Part shown: positions 9,057 through 17,791 of the stretch, one piece after another
Layout: each line of letters opens with the position of its first letter
How positions within the stretch are numbered: the stretch's first letter is position 1
Source of the DNA: Pedosphaera parvula Ellin514
Lineage (GTDB): Bacteria > Verrucomicrobiota > Verrucomicrobiia > Limisphaerales > Pedosphaeraceae
Assembly: GCF_000172555.1 (NCBI RefSeq)
Contig: NZ_ABOX02000009.1
Coordinates: 124,001-188,000, forward strand
Length of the DNA: 64,000 nt
Reading direction: 5' to 3'
Position numbers and translations under genes: made by a program
Notes under the pieces: model-generated
Database searches by the model: none
The model's input: the letters and a program-made list of their open reading frames with translations, nothing else
What the model was told of the DNA's origin: nothing

Positions 9057-10342
9057 GATTTGTTGAACTGACCATTCATTGCCTTTTGGTTCTAGCGAGC
9101 ATCACCGCTTCGGCGGAGGATGCCAAACCGTTGAGTCTGAAGGATGCAGAGGCCATTGCACTGCAAAAGCATCCCCGGATTACGGCGGCGGAGCTAAGAG
9201 CCCTCGCTTCCAAACAGGTGACCCGTGAAGCACGGTCAGCTTACTATCCCACGATCACCGGGAATGCCACGCTCGCTGGAGGCTCTGGCAACAATACGCG
9301 TATCGCCGCTGGCGGCTTGAACAACCCACTCATCCTGGATCGAAATGCGGAAGGCATTAATGTCAACCAGTTAATCTACGATTTCGGACGCACCGCGAAT
9401 TTGACGGCGAGTTCGGAATTGCGTTCCAGGGCCGAGGAGGAAAATGCTCTGGCAACGCGCGCGCAAATTGTGTTGCAAGTGGATGCCGCGTATTTTGATG
9501 CCTTGCAGGCGCAATCCGTTCTCGGAGTGGCTAACCAGACGGTGGCGACACGGCAGACGCTTTTTGACCAGATAAATGAACTTGCGAACAACAAGCTGAA
9601 ATCGGGTTTGGATGTGAGTTTTGCGCGGGTGAGCCTGGAGGAAGGCAAGCTGTTGCTGGCCAAAACGGAGAATGACCTGCAAGGGGCTTTTGCCTCGCTC
9701 GCGGCGCTTTTGGGAGATCGTGACCAGCAACAATACCATCTGCTGGATACAGCTTCTCCAGCCTCGTTGAATATGGACCAAAATCAATTGGTCGAAAAAG
9801 CCCTGCAGAACCGGCCGGATCTGGCGCGGCTGCGCTTTGAGAAGGAGGCCGCAAAAAAGTTTGCCCGCGCAGAGAAGGATCTGCATTACCCAACCATCAA
9901 TGCCATGGGCAGCGCGGGAATTATTCCTCTGCATGATTCCAAATTGAATGACAACTATGCCGCTGCGGGGATTAACGTGAGTTTGCCCATTTTTGACGGT
10001 TTCCTCTTTTCGGCCCGCGCGAAGGAGGCTGAACTCAGGGCGAAAGCAGTGGAGGCGACCATGCTCGATGAGGAAAACAATATCGTCCGTGATGTGAAGC
10101 TCGCGGCGCTGAACCTGAACTACGCGGCCGAGCGGGTGACGCTCACCGGCAAGTTGGTCGAGAGCGCCAATGATGCCTTTGATCTGGCTCAAGCCCGCTA
10201 CAAGGTCGGCTCCAGCTCCATTGTTGAATTAAGCCAGGCGCAGTTGGCGAAGACTGAAGCGGAAATAGCACAAGCCCGGGCCAAATATGAATATCAGGTC
10301 CGGAAATCGGTCCTGAGCTACCAAACCGGAGAGATCAAATAG
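9053..10342 (+). CDS. TolC-family outer-membrane efflux channel
   Basis: 429 residues with an N-terminal signal peptide (LTIHCLLVLASITASAE) and two OEP repeats. The first starts LSLKDAEAIALQKHP and the second around residue 235 (NQLVEKALQNRPDLARLRFEKEAA). Long Ala/Glu-rich helical stretches forming the periplasmic tunnel surround short beta segments (GINVNQLIYDFGR; AAAGINVSLPIFDGF) at the two expected strand positions. The start overlaps the permease stop, which fixes the operon order adaptor - RraA - permease - channel. No lipobox is evident, so it is not an OprM-like lipoprotein. Confidence 0.93.
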   Translation: MRFVELTIHCLLVLASITASAEDAKPLSLKDAEAIALQKHPRITAAELRALASKQVTREARSAYYPTITGNATLAGGSGNNTRIAAGGLNNPLILDRNAEGINVNQLIYDFGRTANLTASSELRSRAEEENALATRAQIVLQVDAAYFDALQAQSVLGVANQTVATRQTLFDQINELANNKLKSGLDVSFARVSLEEGKLLLAKTENDLQGAFASLAALLGDRDQQQYHLLDTASPASLNMDQNQLVEKALQNRPDLARLRFEKEAAKKFARAEKDLHYPTINAMGSAGIIPLHDSKLNDNYAAAGINVSLPIFDGFLFSARAKEAELRAKAVEATMLDEENNIVRDVKLAALNLNYAAERVTLTGKLVESANDAFDLAQARYKVGSSSIVELSQAQLAKTEAEIAQARAKYEYQVRKSVLSYQTGEIK

Positions 10343-10407
10343 GCGCGCCGATGTCAGGTCTTCGCGACATGTCATTTGTGGAATTTATTTAAATGAAAGG
10401 AAGAACA

Positions 10408-10884
10408 ATGAAAAAAATAACACAATGCGTTTCGTTGTTGATGGTTTCGTTTCTGGTTTCCTGCGCTTCAAATCAGCCCGAATCCGCTGCAAAGCAGAGT
10501 ACGGAAGAGCTGCGAACAAATCCGCGTTCCGCCGGGTATCTCAGGGTTTATAGCACCACACAGACACGGATTCTTGGCTGGGCAACCTATTATTACCCCC
10601 ACACTGGCTATACCATAATGGATCCAAATGGAACCTTTGTGAAATATGTTCCCAACCATGTAGGGACCATGGACAACGCGCCCAGCATCGTGCCCATTCC
10701 CGCAGGACATTATCTATTGCGGGCAGAATCTGATTGGTATGGACGCGCGACCTTTCCCATCGAGGTGAAACAGGGAAAAAAGCTGGTGATTCATCTCGAA
10801 CGAGATGGCAATCAACCAAAGAATAATGACGATCCCCGGATCATTCGTCTGCAGGATGGTCGTATGATTGGCTGGTATGAATAG
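10408..10884 (+). CDS. lipoprotein at the end of the RND operon, paralogue of 888-1433
   Basis: Unknown function; 158 residues from ATG 10408, preferred over ATG 10393 because AAAGGAAG stands just before it. The signal peptide ends in the lipobox LVSC (Cys19). The mature part repeats the layout of the lipoprotein at 888-1433: GYLRVYST, a Tyr-rich YTIMDPNG turn, a VPIPAGHYLLRAES strand pair, GRATFPIEVKQGK, a DGNQP segment and a terminal RLQDGRMIGW. It is 65 bp behind the channel gene on the same strand and may be an accessory of the pump or an envelope stress protein made with it. Confidence 0.82.
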   Translation: MKKITQCVSLLMVSFLVSCASNQPESAAKQSTEELRTNPRSAGYLRVYSTTQTRILGWATYYYPHTGYTIMDPNGTFVKYVPNHVGTMDNAPSIVPIPAGHYLLRAESDWYGRATFPIEVKQGKKLVIHLERDGNQPKNNDDPRIIRLQDGRMIGWYE

Positions 10885-10941
10885 CGAGACAGCTTTGGCA
10901 AAATAGCGGGTTCATCCAGTTTCCGCGGATGTGCAGTCAAC

Positions 10942-12150
10942 TCAGGGATGTACCAGACGATAAAACCGCACGCCCGACATGCTGTTTGTAACACGGTACA
11001 GATTACCCACCTTGACTGGGGTGGTCGTGACCTTAGCCCAGGTTGCTCCCGGTGAAGCCGATGTGGACGACTGCAGGACGTATCCCGTCCAGTTGGTTCC
11101 CCAGGAGAAAACCATTTTGTTCCCCATCACCTCGGCAAAGTTGACGGTGGGAGCGTCGAAAATGTGGACCAGATGTCACACCGCAAGCGATTCCGAGCTT
11201 TGGTACCACGTGTTGGCGGAAACATCGAGCGCTGAGGCGGCATGAGATGCGAGCATGCCGTTGCCAACATAAAACGTGACGTGGTCCAGGTTGGCAATGT
11301 TTGTATCGCCTTCCCAATTCCAACCCACTACATCTCCCGGCATCATGTCGTTCAGTGAGAAAACCTCCTTCGCATAACCGCCCCCGATCAAGACCGTACT
11401 CACCAACCGACCTGCACCCGGTTCACCGTAAGTCGGCGATGCGCGACTCGGAATAGGCAAACCGCCGCCCCACTCATTCGTCTGTCTTCCGATGCAGCAG
11501 GAGACGAAATGTGCACAATCATCCCCAATTAAGGTTGTGGGAACTGGAGCGTTCGAGCCGTAAAAATAAAAACCGGAGCTATTCGTCCAAAAGTAGCCAT
11601 CCGGGACCACATAACCGGCATAATTATTGGCAAAGGAAACTGCCCTGGCCCTGTCATACTGGTTGGTTGAGCCTGCACTTTGAACCGTGACCTGCACGGT
11701 CAACATCGGTCCAAAGAAAACACTGCTGGCACTGTTCATCTGAAAAGTATCGGTATACAATCCAGCCGGCTCAGGCGCGATGAAACTCATGCTGAACGTC
11801 GCCTGTTGACCCGGCGCTACCGAATGTCCGCCGTTAATAATCGCCGTGGGCTTGTAATGCTTCGATGCAGTATTTGTGTAAAGCTCTATCGCGCCCAAAC
11901 TATCCCGGCCGACCATGTTTAAAGTGTAACCCGACGCACCCGCCGTCCAGGTTGTCGTTCCAGTATTTTGAACCGTCCAAGTCTGGGTGAAAATTGTTCT
12001 CGGCATCACCGGCTGGTTGTTGGTGACCGAAACGGAAATCAAAGCCGCGTTGTCCGCTGCCAGAACACTGATATTTCCAATCAATATCCCCAAAGAAATT
12101 GACACGATGCCAATAGGGGAGGCGGAAGCGAAAATATTATGCTTTTTCAT
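10942..12150 (-). pseudogene. secreted amidase-like protein interrupted by an in-frame TGA
   Basis: The 324-codon ORF begins at 12150 with a signal peptide (to about residue 32, VLAAD), then an NBR1-like Ig domain (about 33-155; QTWTVQNTGTTTWTAG is its hallmark), then an amidase_6-like NlpC/P60-fold domain starting YDRARAVSFANNYAG with candidate catalytic Cys in GDDCAHFVSCCIG and His in LDHVTFYVGNG. It stops at TGA 11176-11178, yet the same frame continues open to 10942 and encodes HLVHIFDAPTVNF, then the C-terminal module ending FYRLVHP that other secreted proteins in this window carry. So one point change, probably TGG or CGA to TGA, splits a 402-codon gene. The amidase core may still be made as a shortened protein. 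A sequencing error is the main alternative. Confidence 0.75.
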
Positions 12151-12464
12151 GACTGCCGACTTAAGAAAACGTCCTCTTGCAATTCGTAATGGGGCCGGAA
12201 TCTATTGTTCACAAATTGCCAACGAATTTCAATCTTTTTAACGTCAGATTGTACTGTGAAATTTGTTGCAACCATGAGGGCTGGTCATTTTGCTGGAAGG
12301 GATGAGTAAGGCTGCAGCGGCAAAGCAGGGATCGTTACTCTGAGCTCATAACAGACCGGCACGGCTTTCCCGACCTGGCTTATCCCGATCATCAAATCAT
12401 TACTATTCGCTTGCTGTGCACAAGCACTCGTGCAAAGAATGTATCATACTGATGGTCGTAGTAT
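12151..12464. other. 314-bp spacer between amidase-like gene and tRNA-Ser
   Basis: Divergent spacer that must carry the promoter for tRNA-Ser and for the amidase-like gene. A small inverted repeat, TGCAC...GTGCA (12417-12434), precedes the tRNA. No ORF or other recognisable element is seen. Confidence 0.4.
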
Positions 12465-12554
12465 GGAAGGGTGGCTGAGTGGTTAAAGGCACCTGACTCG
12501 AAATCAGGAGTAGGGGCAACCCTACCGTGGGTTCGAATCCCACCCCTTCCGCCA
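12465..12554 (+). tRNA. tRNA-Ser(CGA)
   Basis: 90-nt class II tRNA with encoded CCA. The acceptor stem GGAAGGG pairs with CCCTTCC, followed by discriminator G and CCA. The D arm reads TGGCTGAGTGG, the anticodon stem is CTGA/TCAG with anticodon CGA at 12499-12501, then a long variable arm (GTAGGGGCAACCCTAC) and a T arm with GGTTCGAATCC. Reads UCG serine codons. Confidence 0.97.
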
Positions 12555-12786
12555 TTTTAAGGTCCTTTTGGGTGGGCGATCCAGCTTTCGCTCCGAGGCA
12601 ATTCTTCTATTGCTGGAGGTAAATTGAGTAAGTGGATTCTGTCCCTGCAGCATTCGTTCATACAAACTGCACCGTCGCCCGCTTTCTTATGGCATTCCAC
12701 CGGGTGAACACCCCAGTTGGAAAATGGATTTGCCGACTTAGCTTTTGTTACCTCATGGTTAGTTCCATGTTTGGTTAGTAGGTTGG

Positions 12787-12819
12787 GGCGGCGCAGTCAG
12801 CTGTGCCGCCTTTCCCTTT
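12787..12819 (+). terminator. hairpin terminator after tRNA-Ser
   Basis: Arms GGCGGCGCAG and CTGTGCCGCC (10 bp, one G-U) enclose the loop TCAG and are followed by TTTCCCTTT. It lies 230 bp downstream of tRNA-Ser on the same strand. Confidence 0.65.
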
Positions 12820-12930
12820 ACATGGGGAAGTTCCTCTGTCTTGATTAGAGATTATATCCCATTTCGCTTCATTAGGTAAGGTTTATAGTTTTTCACTGCG
12901 GTCCAGGGCCTCTGGCAACTGGATAAAGTC

Positions 12931-12974
12931 GGGTGGCTCCGTGGGGGAAGTATGGAGCCACCCGTTATTTTTTT
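12931..12974 (+). terminator. strong rho-independent terminator
   Basis: Perfect 10-bp stem GGGTGGCTCC/GGAGCCACCC with a 13-nt loop, followed by GTTA and seven or more T's. It is oriented rightward, against the CPBP gene that ends 23 bp further on. Confidence 0.8.
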
Positions 12975-12996
12975 GATTGCCGATGCGAATTCTTTT

Positions 12997-13845
12997 TCAA
13001 ATCGAGGCCACATGCTTCAAGGCTTCTGGAAAATATTTTGCGAGCATGTAGAGCATCGCAAAAGTGCTCGCATCGAAAAAACCGTGAGCGATGACCGCTT
13101 CCCAAATCGATTTGCGCCAGATCATGATTGCGCCCAGTCCAACTCCAAGCAGTGTGGTCAGCAGAACGCCGCTCAAACCCTGCAGTGTATGTCCCAAACC
13201 GAACAACACAGCCACGATACAGACATATCCCATTTCCTTTTTGAAGCTGCCATGGCTTTTCGGGAACAAAGCATTAAATCCTGCCAACATGCCAGCACGC
13301 CAGAGTTCCTCCCGCAACCCGGCGACCACAAAGCTGATCAGCGTCAATGTCAGGAACAGGTAGAGCGGATTATTTGTGAGTGCCGAAGCATTGATGATAT
13401 GTTCTGACTGGGATTTCAGGTTCTGCATTTCCTTCTCATTCATTCCCCGAAGCAGGAACCAAAAAATCATGCCAATTGTAGCCAGAACCATCACGGCAAT
13501 GCGTAGAACTATCGAACCCACGAAACCCAGGACGATGGGTTGCCAGCTTCCACGCCACCTCAGCAACAGTTGTTTTCCGTTTGCATGGGAAAAAAGCCAG
13601 GCAATGCAAAAAAGAACGGTGAAGAAGCCGAGCTCGGAAACGGAGACGTAAAGCAGTCCGGTGACATCTTCGGGAAGAGCGGGACCAACTTTGCGGCTTC
13701 CCGAAAATATCGTCAGAGCCCCAATCGTCAGTGGGAATAGTGCCAAAAGCACAAGGTGCACCCACCATCGCCAACGAGCCACACTAATTGGTTGTTCGTT
13801 GGAGTCATTCGTTGTGATGATTGGTGGTATGCCTTCTAAATTCAT
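12997..13845 (-). CDS. CPBP-family intramembrane metalloprotease
   Basis: 282-residue multi-pass membrane protein of the CAAX-protease/bacteriocin-processing (CPBP, ABI) family. Motif 1 is the paired Glu and Arg in GLREELWRAG, motif 2 the His in FGLGHTLQG, motif 3 the HGFFDAS segment with His and Asp. These are the residues expected to hold the metal and water. About eight hydrophobic helices are seen (for example HLVLLALFPLTIGALTIF). Roles known in the family include prenyl-protein processing, bacteriocin self-immunity and regulated proteolysis; nothing next to it (tRNA, coiled-coil protein) points to one. The N-terminal 25 residues are polar and cytoplasmic. Confidence 0.88.
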   Translation of the reverse strand: MNLEGIPPIITTNDSNEQPISVARWRWWVHLVLLALFPLTIGALTIFSGSRKVGPALPEDVTGLLYVSVSELGFFTVLFCIAWLFSHANGKQLLLRWRGSWQPIVLGFVGSIVLRIAVMVLATIGMIFWFLLRGMNEKEMQNLKSQSEHIINASALTNNPLYLFLTLTLISFVVAGLREELWRAGMLAGFNALFPKSHGSFKKEMGYVCIVAVLFGLGHTLQGLSGVLLTTLLGVGLGAIMIWRKSIWEAVIAHGFFDASTFAMLYMLAKYFPEALKHVASI

Positions 13846-14096
13846 GCGTTCTATTCGATTCTTGCGTTATGCTGCAACGAGGTCGAGCGAAACCTAGCAC
13901 ACAGGCCGGCATTATCTACGGAGGTGCGTTCGCTTGGGTTACTTGATGAGAGGGGGAGAGGTTTGCGTGGCGATAAGTGGTTTGAGGCGCAAACCAGCCG
14001 TCACAATGAATTTTATTGGCGATTGCGAGCCTGGCGGGCGCTCACCTTTCGCTTCCGCCAGGCAAGGATGCAAAACAGTTGGTGAACTGACGGCGA

Positions 14097-14807
14097 CTAT
14101 TTGACTGGTCCCGCGAGCTTCCATTCCGAGCCCAATCGCTTCATGGTCAGGTCTTCAACTTTATCCTCGCCCTCCAGATGCATGCTTAGGATGACTTCAT
14201 CTGCTGAAATGGTTTTGGTGCTTTGAATCCGGTAGCCGGTAATTTTTTGCATGCCTTCCTTTCCCTCCGCAGCGATTTGAGATTCTGGCTTTTGATCCCA
14301 CTCTTTTTTCATCTCTGTCTGCATCTCCGGTGATAAGCTTGCAATGAAGGTTTTCGGATCACCCTTGCTCATGGCCCAGACCGCGGATTGAAGAGCGGAT
14401 TCAGGAGTGGCATACCCTGCAAACACCCAATTCTCCTTTGACATCAAAACGCCCTGGCTGAAAACGGGCGTTGATGGCAGGGCAACCGATTCCCTTTGTC
14501 TTGCATTTAATTGTTGATTTTCCAGACGTAGCTTTGCCAGTTCATTCGTCGACCTTCTGAGTTGCTGTAATTCATTCCGCAATCGGGGGAGCTCTTTTAC
14601 CTGTGTTCGGAGCAGGTCGACATCCTTGTCTAAATCCACCAGCTTCCGATCGAAATTGGATTCTGCAGTGGCCTTGACCTCTTCGATTTTCCTTTTGAGA
14701 TCATTATTTTCCCCGCGCAACCGGGTAATGGTTTTCCATTGGTTATAACCCATTACCATGCCAGCGACGAGACCGAGAAAGACCAGGATTTTCAATGATG
14801 TTCTCAT
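14097..14807 (-). CDS. membrane-anchored coiled-coil protein of unknown function
   Basis: 236 residues. A single N-terminal TM helix (LKILVFLGLVAGMVMGY), a coiled coil over about residues 25-108 (RLRGENNDLKRKIEEV; LPRLRNELQQLRRSTNELAKL), and a globular C-terminal domain starting WVFAGYATPESALQSAVWAM. The latter resembles a small alpha+beta, NTF2/SnoaL-like accessory domain by pattern (DPKTFIASLSPEM; EVILSMHLEGEDK), but I cannot assign it. No operon partners: the flanking genes face other ways. Likely periplasmic, perhaps structural or a sigma-factor-associated protein as is frequent in this phylum (inference). Confidence 0.8.
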   Translation of the reverse strand: MRTSLKILVFLGLVAGMVMGYNQWKTITRLRGENNDLKRKIEEVKATAESNFDRKLVDLDKDVDLLRTQVKELPRLRNELQQLRRSTNELAKLRLENQQLNARQRESVALPSTPVFSQGVLMSKENWVFAGYATPESALQSAVWAMSKGDPKTFIASLSPEMQTEMKKEWDQKPESQIAAEGKEGMQKITGYRIQSTKTISADEVILSMHLEGEDKVEDLTMKRLGSEWKLAGPVK

Positions 14808-15029
14808 TAGTCACCAACTATATTTTTCCGGCACAAAGGCCAGTGGTAAAACGATTGTGAAACGATCGCCTGTTTGGATAAGTCTGAACGAGAGAATTAT
14901 GCAGCCTGGGATTCGGTTGGAAAGCTTCATTTGCTGCCATTTTGGTAACTAATTAATGCCGGGCGGGGGAAAACCAGATAATTTGGCGGTTGTGCTTGGG
15001 ATAAGTTCGGGAAATAATAATCCAGTTAT

Positions 15030-16136
15030 ATGAGTAATAATGCAAAACGCAGTTATTTCTGGCCCGCCTTGATCGCGAGTGCTTTTGTTTTCGGGGCAGT
15101 CCTGTGGGGGCTTTGGATGTACAAGTTGGTCAAACAAACCCGAAGCTACAAGGAAAACGCGTTTCCAGTGCCCCGTTCTGAGCCGGTTGATACACCTCCG
15201 ACCAACGGTACCGCGCCAAGATCGGAAGCAGTTGTGCCGAACACCAATGGAATGGCATGGATTCAAGGTGGGACTTTTTATATGGGCTCAGAGGAAGGCA
15301 GACCGGATGAAAAGCCTGTTCATCAAGTGACTGTGCATGGATTCTGGATGGATAAGACAGAGGTTTCGAACGAACAGTTTGAGAAGTTCGTGCAGTCAAC
15401 CGGTTACATCACCATGGCCGAACGAAAGCCTAACCCGAAGGATTATCCCGATGCTGATCCTTCTCTGTTGGTGCCCGGTTCAGTGGTATTTTCTCCTCCA
15501 TCCGAATCTGTGCCTCTGACTGATGCCTCAGCCTGGTGGCGATATGTTCCCGGAGCCGATTGGCGTCATCCTGAAGGTCCCAATTCCACGATTAAAGGTC
15601 GTGAGAAGCATCCGGTAGTTCACGTCGCGTGGGAAGACGCCATGGCCTATGCGAAATGGGCGGGTAAGCGGTTGCCCACCGAGGCTGAGTGGGAGTACGC
15701 GGCTCGCGGTGGGTTGGACCGCCAGCCGTATGTCTGGGGAAAAGAGATGAACACCAATGGAAATTGGCAGGCCAATATTTGGGAAGGCCATTTTCCAAAT
15801 GAAGATACGGGTGCTGATGGATTCAAGGGAACTGCTCCCGTGGCCACCTTTAAGCCCAATGGCTATGGGCTCCATGACATGGCTGGAAACGTCTGGGAAT
15901 GGTGCTCAGACTGGTATCGCCCGGACTATTACGCGCAAAGCGTTGGAAAAAACCCGAAGGGTCCCGAGGATAGCTTTGATCCGGAAGAACCCGGTGCGAA
16001 GAAGCGTGTGCAACGTGGCGGTTCGTATCTTTGCAATGATGTTTATTGCAGTGGCTACAAGCCGAGTTCACGCATGAAATGCACGCCGGACACGGGGCTG
16101 TCACACAGCGGGTTTCGCTGTGTTTGGTCCAACTAA
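15030..16136 (+). CDS. formylglycine-generating enzyme (SUMF1/FGE family), membrane-anchored
   Basis: Converts the active-site Cys of sulfatases into C-alpha-formylglycine with O2 and copper. 368 residues: N-terminal TM anchor (FWPALIASAFVFGAVLWGLWMY), linker to about residue 70, then the FGE-sulfatase fold (WIQGGTFYMGSEEGRPDEKP; VSWxxA-like HVAWEDAMAYAKWAGKRLPTEAEWEYA; GLHDMAGNVWEWCSDWY). The two catalytic, copper-binding cysteines are Cys335 and Cys340 in GGSYLCNDVYC, with the same spacing as human FGE Cys336/Cys341; the end GFRCV is standard. Many bacterial SUMF1 paralogues lack these cysteines, so this one is probably a true FGE. It is convergent with the sulfatase gene 17 bp away, its obvious substrate. 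Confidence 0.92.
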   Translation: MSNNAKRSYFWPALIASAFVFGAVLWGLWMYKLVKQTRSYKENAFPVPRSEPVDTPPTNGTAPRSEAVVPNTNGMAWIQGGTFYMGSEEGRPDEKPVHQVTVHGFWMDKTEVSNEQFEKFVQSTGYITMAERKPNPKDYPDADPSLLVPGSVVFSPPSESVPLTDASAWWRYVPGADWRHPEGPNSTIKGREKHPVVHVAWEDAMAYAKWAGKRLPTEAEWEYAARGGLDRQPYVWGKEMNTNGNWQANIWEGHFPNEDTGADGFKGTAPVATFKPNGYGLHDMAGNVWEWCSDWYRPDYYAQSVGKNPKGPEDSFDPEEPGAKKRVQRGGSYLCNDVYCSGYKPSSRMKCTPDTGLSHSGFRCVWSN

Positions 16137-16153
16137 AATCACCGGAGAGCGAA

Positions 16154-17620
16154 TTATTTAACCTTCGTTTCCTGGTCTTCTTTGATCTCGGCGACTGTCT
16201 TTGCCGGCCAACGAGGGTCATCAGTGCGGGCCTTTTTGAGGTAATCGGCAATTTTAGCCATCACCTCTGGGTTCTTATCGGCGACATTGTCCTTTTCGCT
16301 CACATCAGTCTTAAGATTATAAAGCTCGATTGGACCATTGATACCATGACGGACGGCCTTCCAGTCACCCATGCGGACAGCCTGATCAAATCCCTGCTCA
16401 TGAAACTCCCAATAGAGATACTGATGCCTATTGGTTTGAGCCTTGCCCAAGAGGGTGGGAAGGAAGGAGATGCCATCGATATTGGTTGGGCTTGAGGTGC
16501 GGGCAATCTCGGCAGCGGTCGGCAGAAAATCCCAGAAGGCAAGTGGCGCATCGCTAATGCTGCCTGCCTTTACCCTGGCAGGCCAGCGCACGATGAAGGG
16601 CACACGAATGCCGCCCTCGTAAAGATCACGTTTGATGCCACGCAGGCCGCCCGCGCTGTTGAAATATTTGGGATTGACCCCGCCTTCCTTGTGAGGCCCG
16701 TTGTCACTCGCGAAAATCACCACGGTGTTTTCGTCGAGCTTGGACTTTTTCAAATAATCCATGATCTCCCCAACGTAGTGATCGAGCCTCGTAATCATGG
16801 CAGCCTTGTTTTTTTCCACCTGAGGCCATTGTTCATTTGTGTAGGGCTCGGTGCTGGGAACTTCCATGCCGTTGCCGGTTCTGTTTCCCAATTCGTTGTT
16901 GGCATGCGGCAGGGTGTAAGGAAGATACAGAAAAAAGGATCGGTGTTTGTTGAGCTTGCTCGGCTTGTTGATGCGAAGGTAATTCAGTGCGGATTGAGTA
17001 AAAAAATCGTTGGAATAAAGACCCTTGTGATCAGCATCATTTTCAGTGAGTGCGATTTTTGATTCCTCACCTTTTGAATCACTGCGAAAAAGATGTGTGG
17101 GATAGTAGTCATGGGCCTGAACCTGGTCCAGGTAACCCAAATACTCATCAAAGCCTTGTCGACCCGGCAGACCGGGACTACCTTCATTTCCCAAGCCCCA
17201 CTTGCCAATACATCCTGTTGCGTAACCGGCAAGTTTCAGAATTTTCGCAATGGTAAGCTCCTCACCGTTAAGAGAAAGGTCAGCATTTCCACGGATGTTT
17301 ACGTGGCCGGTATTTTTACCGGTCATGAGAGTGGCTCGTGATGGCGCACAAACGGTGCTGCCAGCATAAAAGCTGGTGAACTTCATACCGTCTTCAGCCA
17401 GTTTATCGATGTTCGGTGTCTTTATCTGTGTTTGTCCATAACAACCGAGATCGCCATAACCCAAATCATCGGCAAGGATGAGAATAATGTTCGGACGCCG
17501 CGGGGCAGGGGGCCGATTGGTGCTCGTTTGAGCGTCTGAGGTCAGGGTTAGGAGCCCCGAGAACGAAACCATCGACCAGAGCAAAAGCTTCCGGCAAAGA
17601 CTTAAAGTGTAACGAGACAT
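16154..17620 (-). CDS. exported arylsulfatase, Cys-type
   Basis: 488-residue alkaline-phosphatase-superfamily sulfatase hydrolysing a sulfate ester, probably of a sulfated polysaccharide. The signal peptide covers about residues 1-31. Metal ligands D51-D52 lie in LILADDLGYGDLG. The signature C91-A-P-S-R95 (STVCAPSRATLMTG) is the formylglycine site. Further sites are KWGLG (Lys), the YLPYTLPHAN His and the FASDNGPHKEGG Asp-Asn metal site. The C-terminal subdomain runs to EIKEDQETKVK. It needs maturation by an FGE; a convincing FGE is encoded convergently next door. Substrate class cannot be read from sequence; it resembles S1-family enzymes. Confidence 0.94.
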   Translation of the reverse strand: MSRYTLSLCRKLLLWSMVSFSGLLTLTSDAQTSTNRPPAPRRPNIILILADDLGYGDLGCYGQTQIKTPNIDKLAEDGMKFTSFYAGSTVCAPSRATLMTGKNTGHVNIRGNADLSLNGEELTIAKILKLAGYATGCIGKWGLGNEGSPGLPGRQGFDEYLGYLDQVQAHDYYPTHLFRSDSKGEESKIALTENDADHKGLYSNDFFTQSALNYLRINKPSKLNKHRSFFLYLPYTLPHANNELGNRTGNGMEVPSTEPYTNEQWPQVEKNKAAMITRLDHYVGEIMDYLKKSKLDENTVVIFASDNGPHKEGGVNPKYFNSAGGLRGIKRDLYEGGIRVPFIVRWPARVKAGSISDAPLAFWDFLPTAAEIARTSSPTNIDGISFLPTLLGKAQTNRHQYLYWEFHEQGFDQAVRMGDWKAVRHGINGPIELYNLKTDVSEKDNVADKNPEVMAKIADYLKKARTDDPRWPAKTVAEIKEDQETKVK

Positions 17621-17791
17621 TATGTGGTTGATTATAAATTAAATCGGTAATTTAAAGCCAATTATTTTATTCTGGCCGCTGTTTGGCGGCCTTGCTTATC
17701 GAAAATAGACAACCAACCGCCGGAAAGCTTCATTCTTTGATCATTTTAACACCGGAGGAGCCGTTTTGTTGTGCGACCAATAATTGCCAGG

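Larger units (their letters stand above)
12555..12996. other. 442-bp region with two rightward terminators and a possible small RNA
   Basis: Contains two strong rightward hairpin terminators (12787-12819 and 12931-12974) but no ORF. The first can end the tRNA-Ser transcript. The second, about 120 bp further, has no obvious upstream gene to serve, so the stretch from about 12815 to 12975 may encode a small RNA. An internal TCCAG/CTGGA pairing near 12902-12922 supports structure. It does not match SRP, tmRNA or RNase P hallmarks that I can recognise. Confidence 0.35.

Noticed and set aside
12555-12996. SRP, tmRNA or RNase P RNA in the region after tRNA-Ser
   Set aside because: No GGAAGGAAGCAGCC-like loop, no tmRNA T-arm and CCA end, and no P4 consensus could be found.
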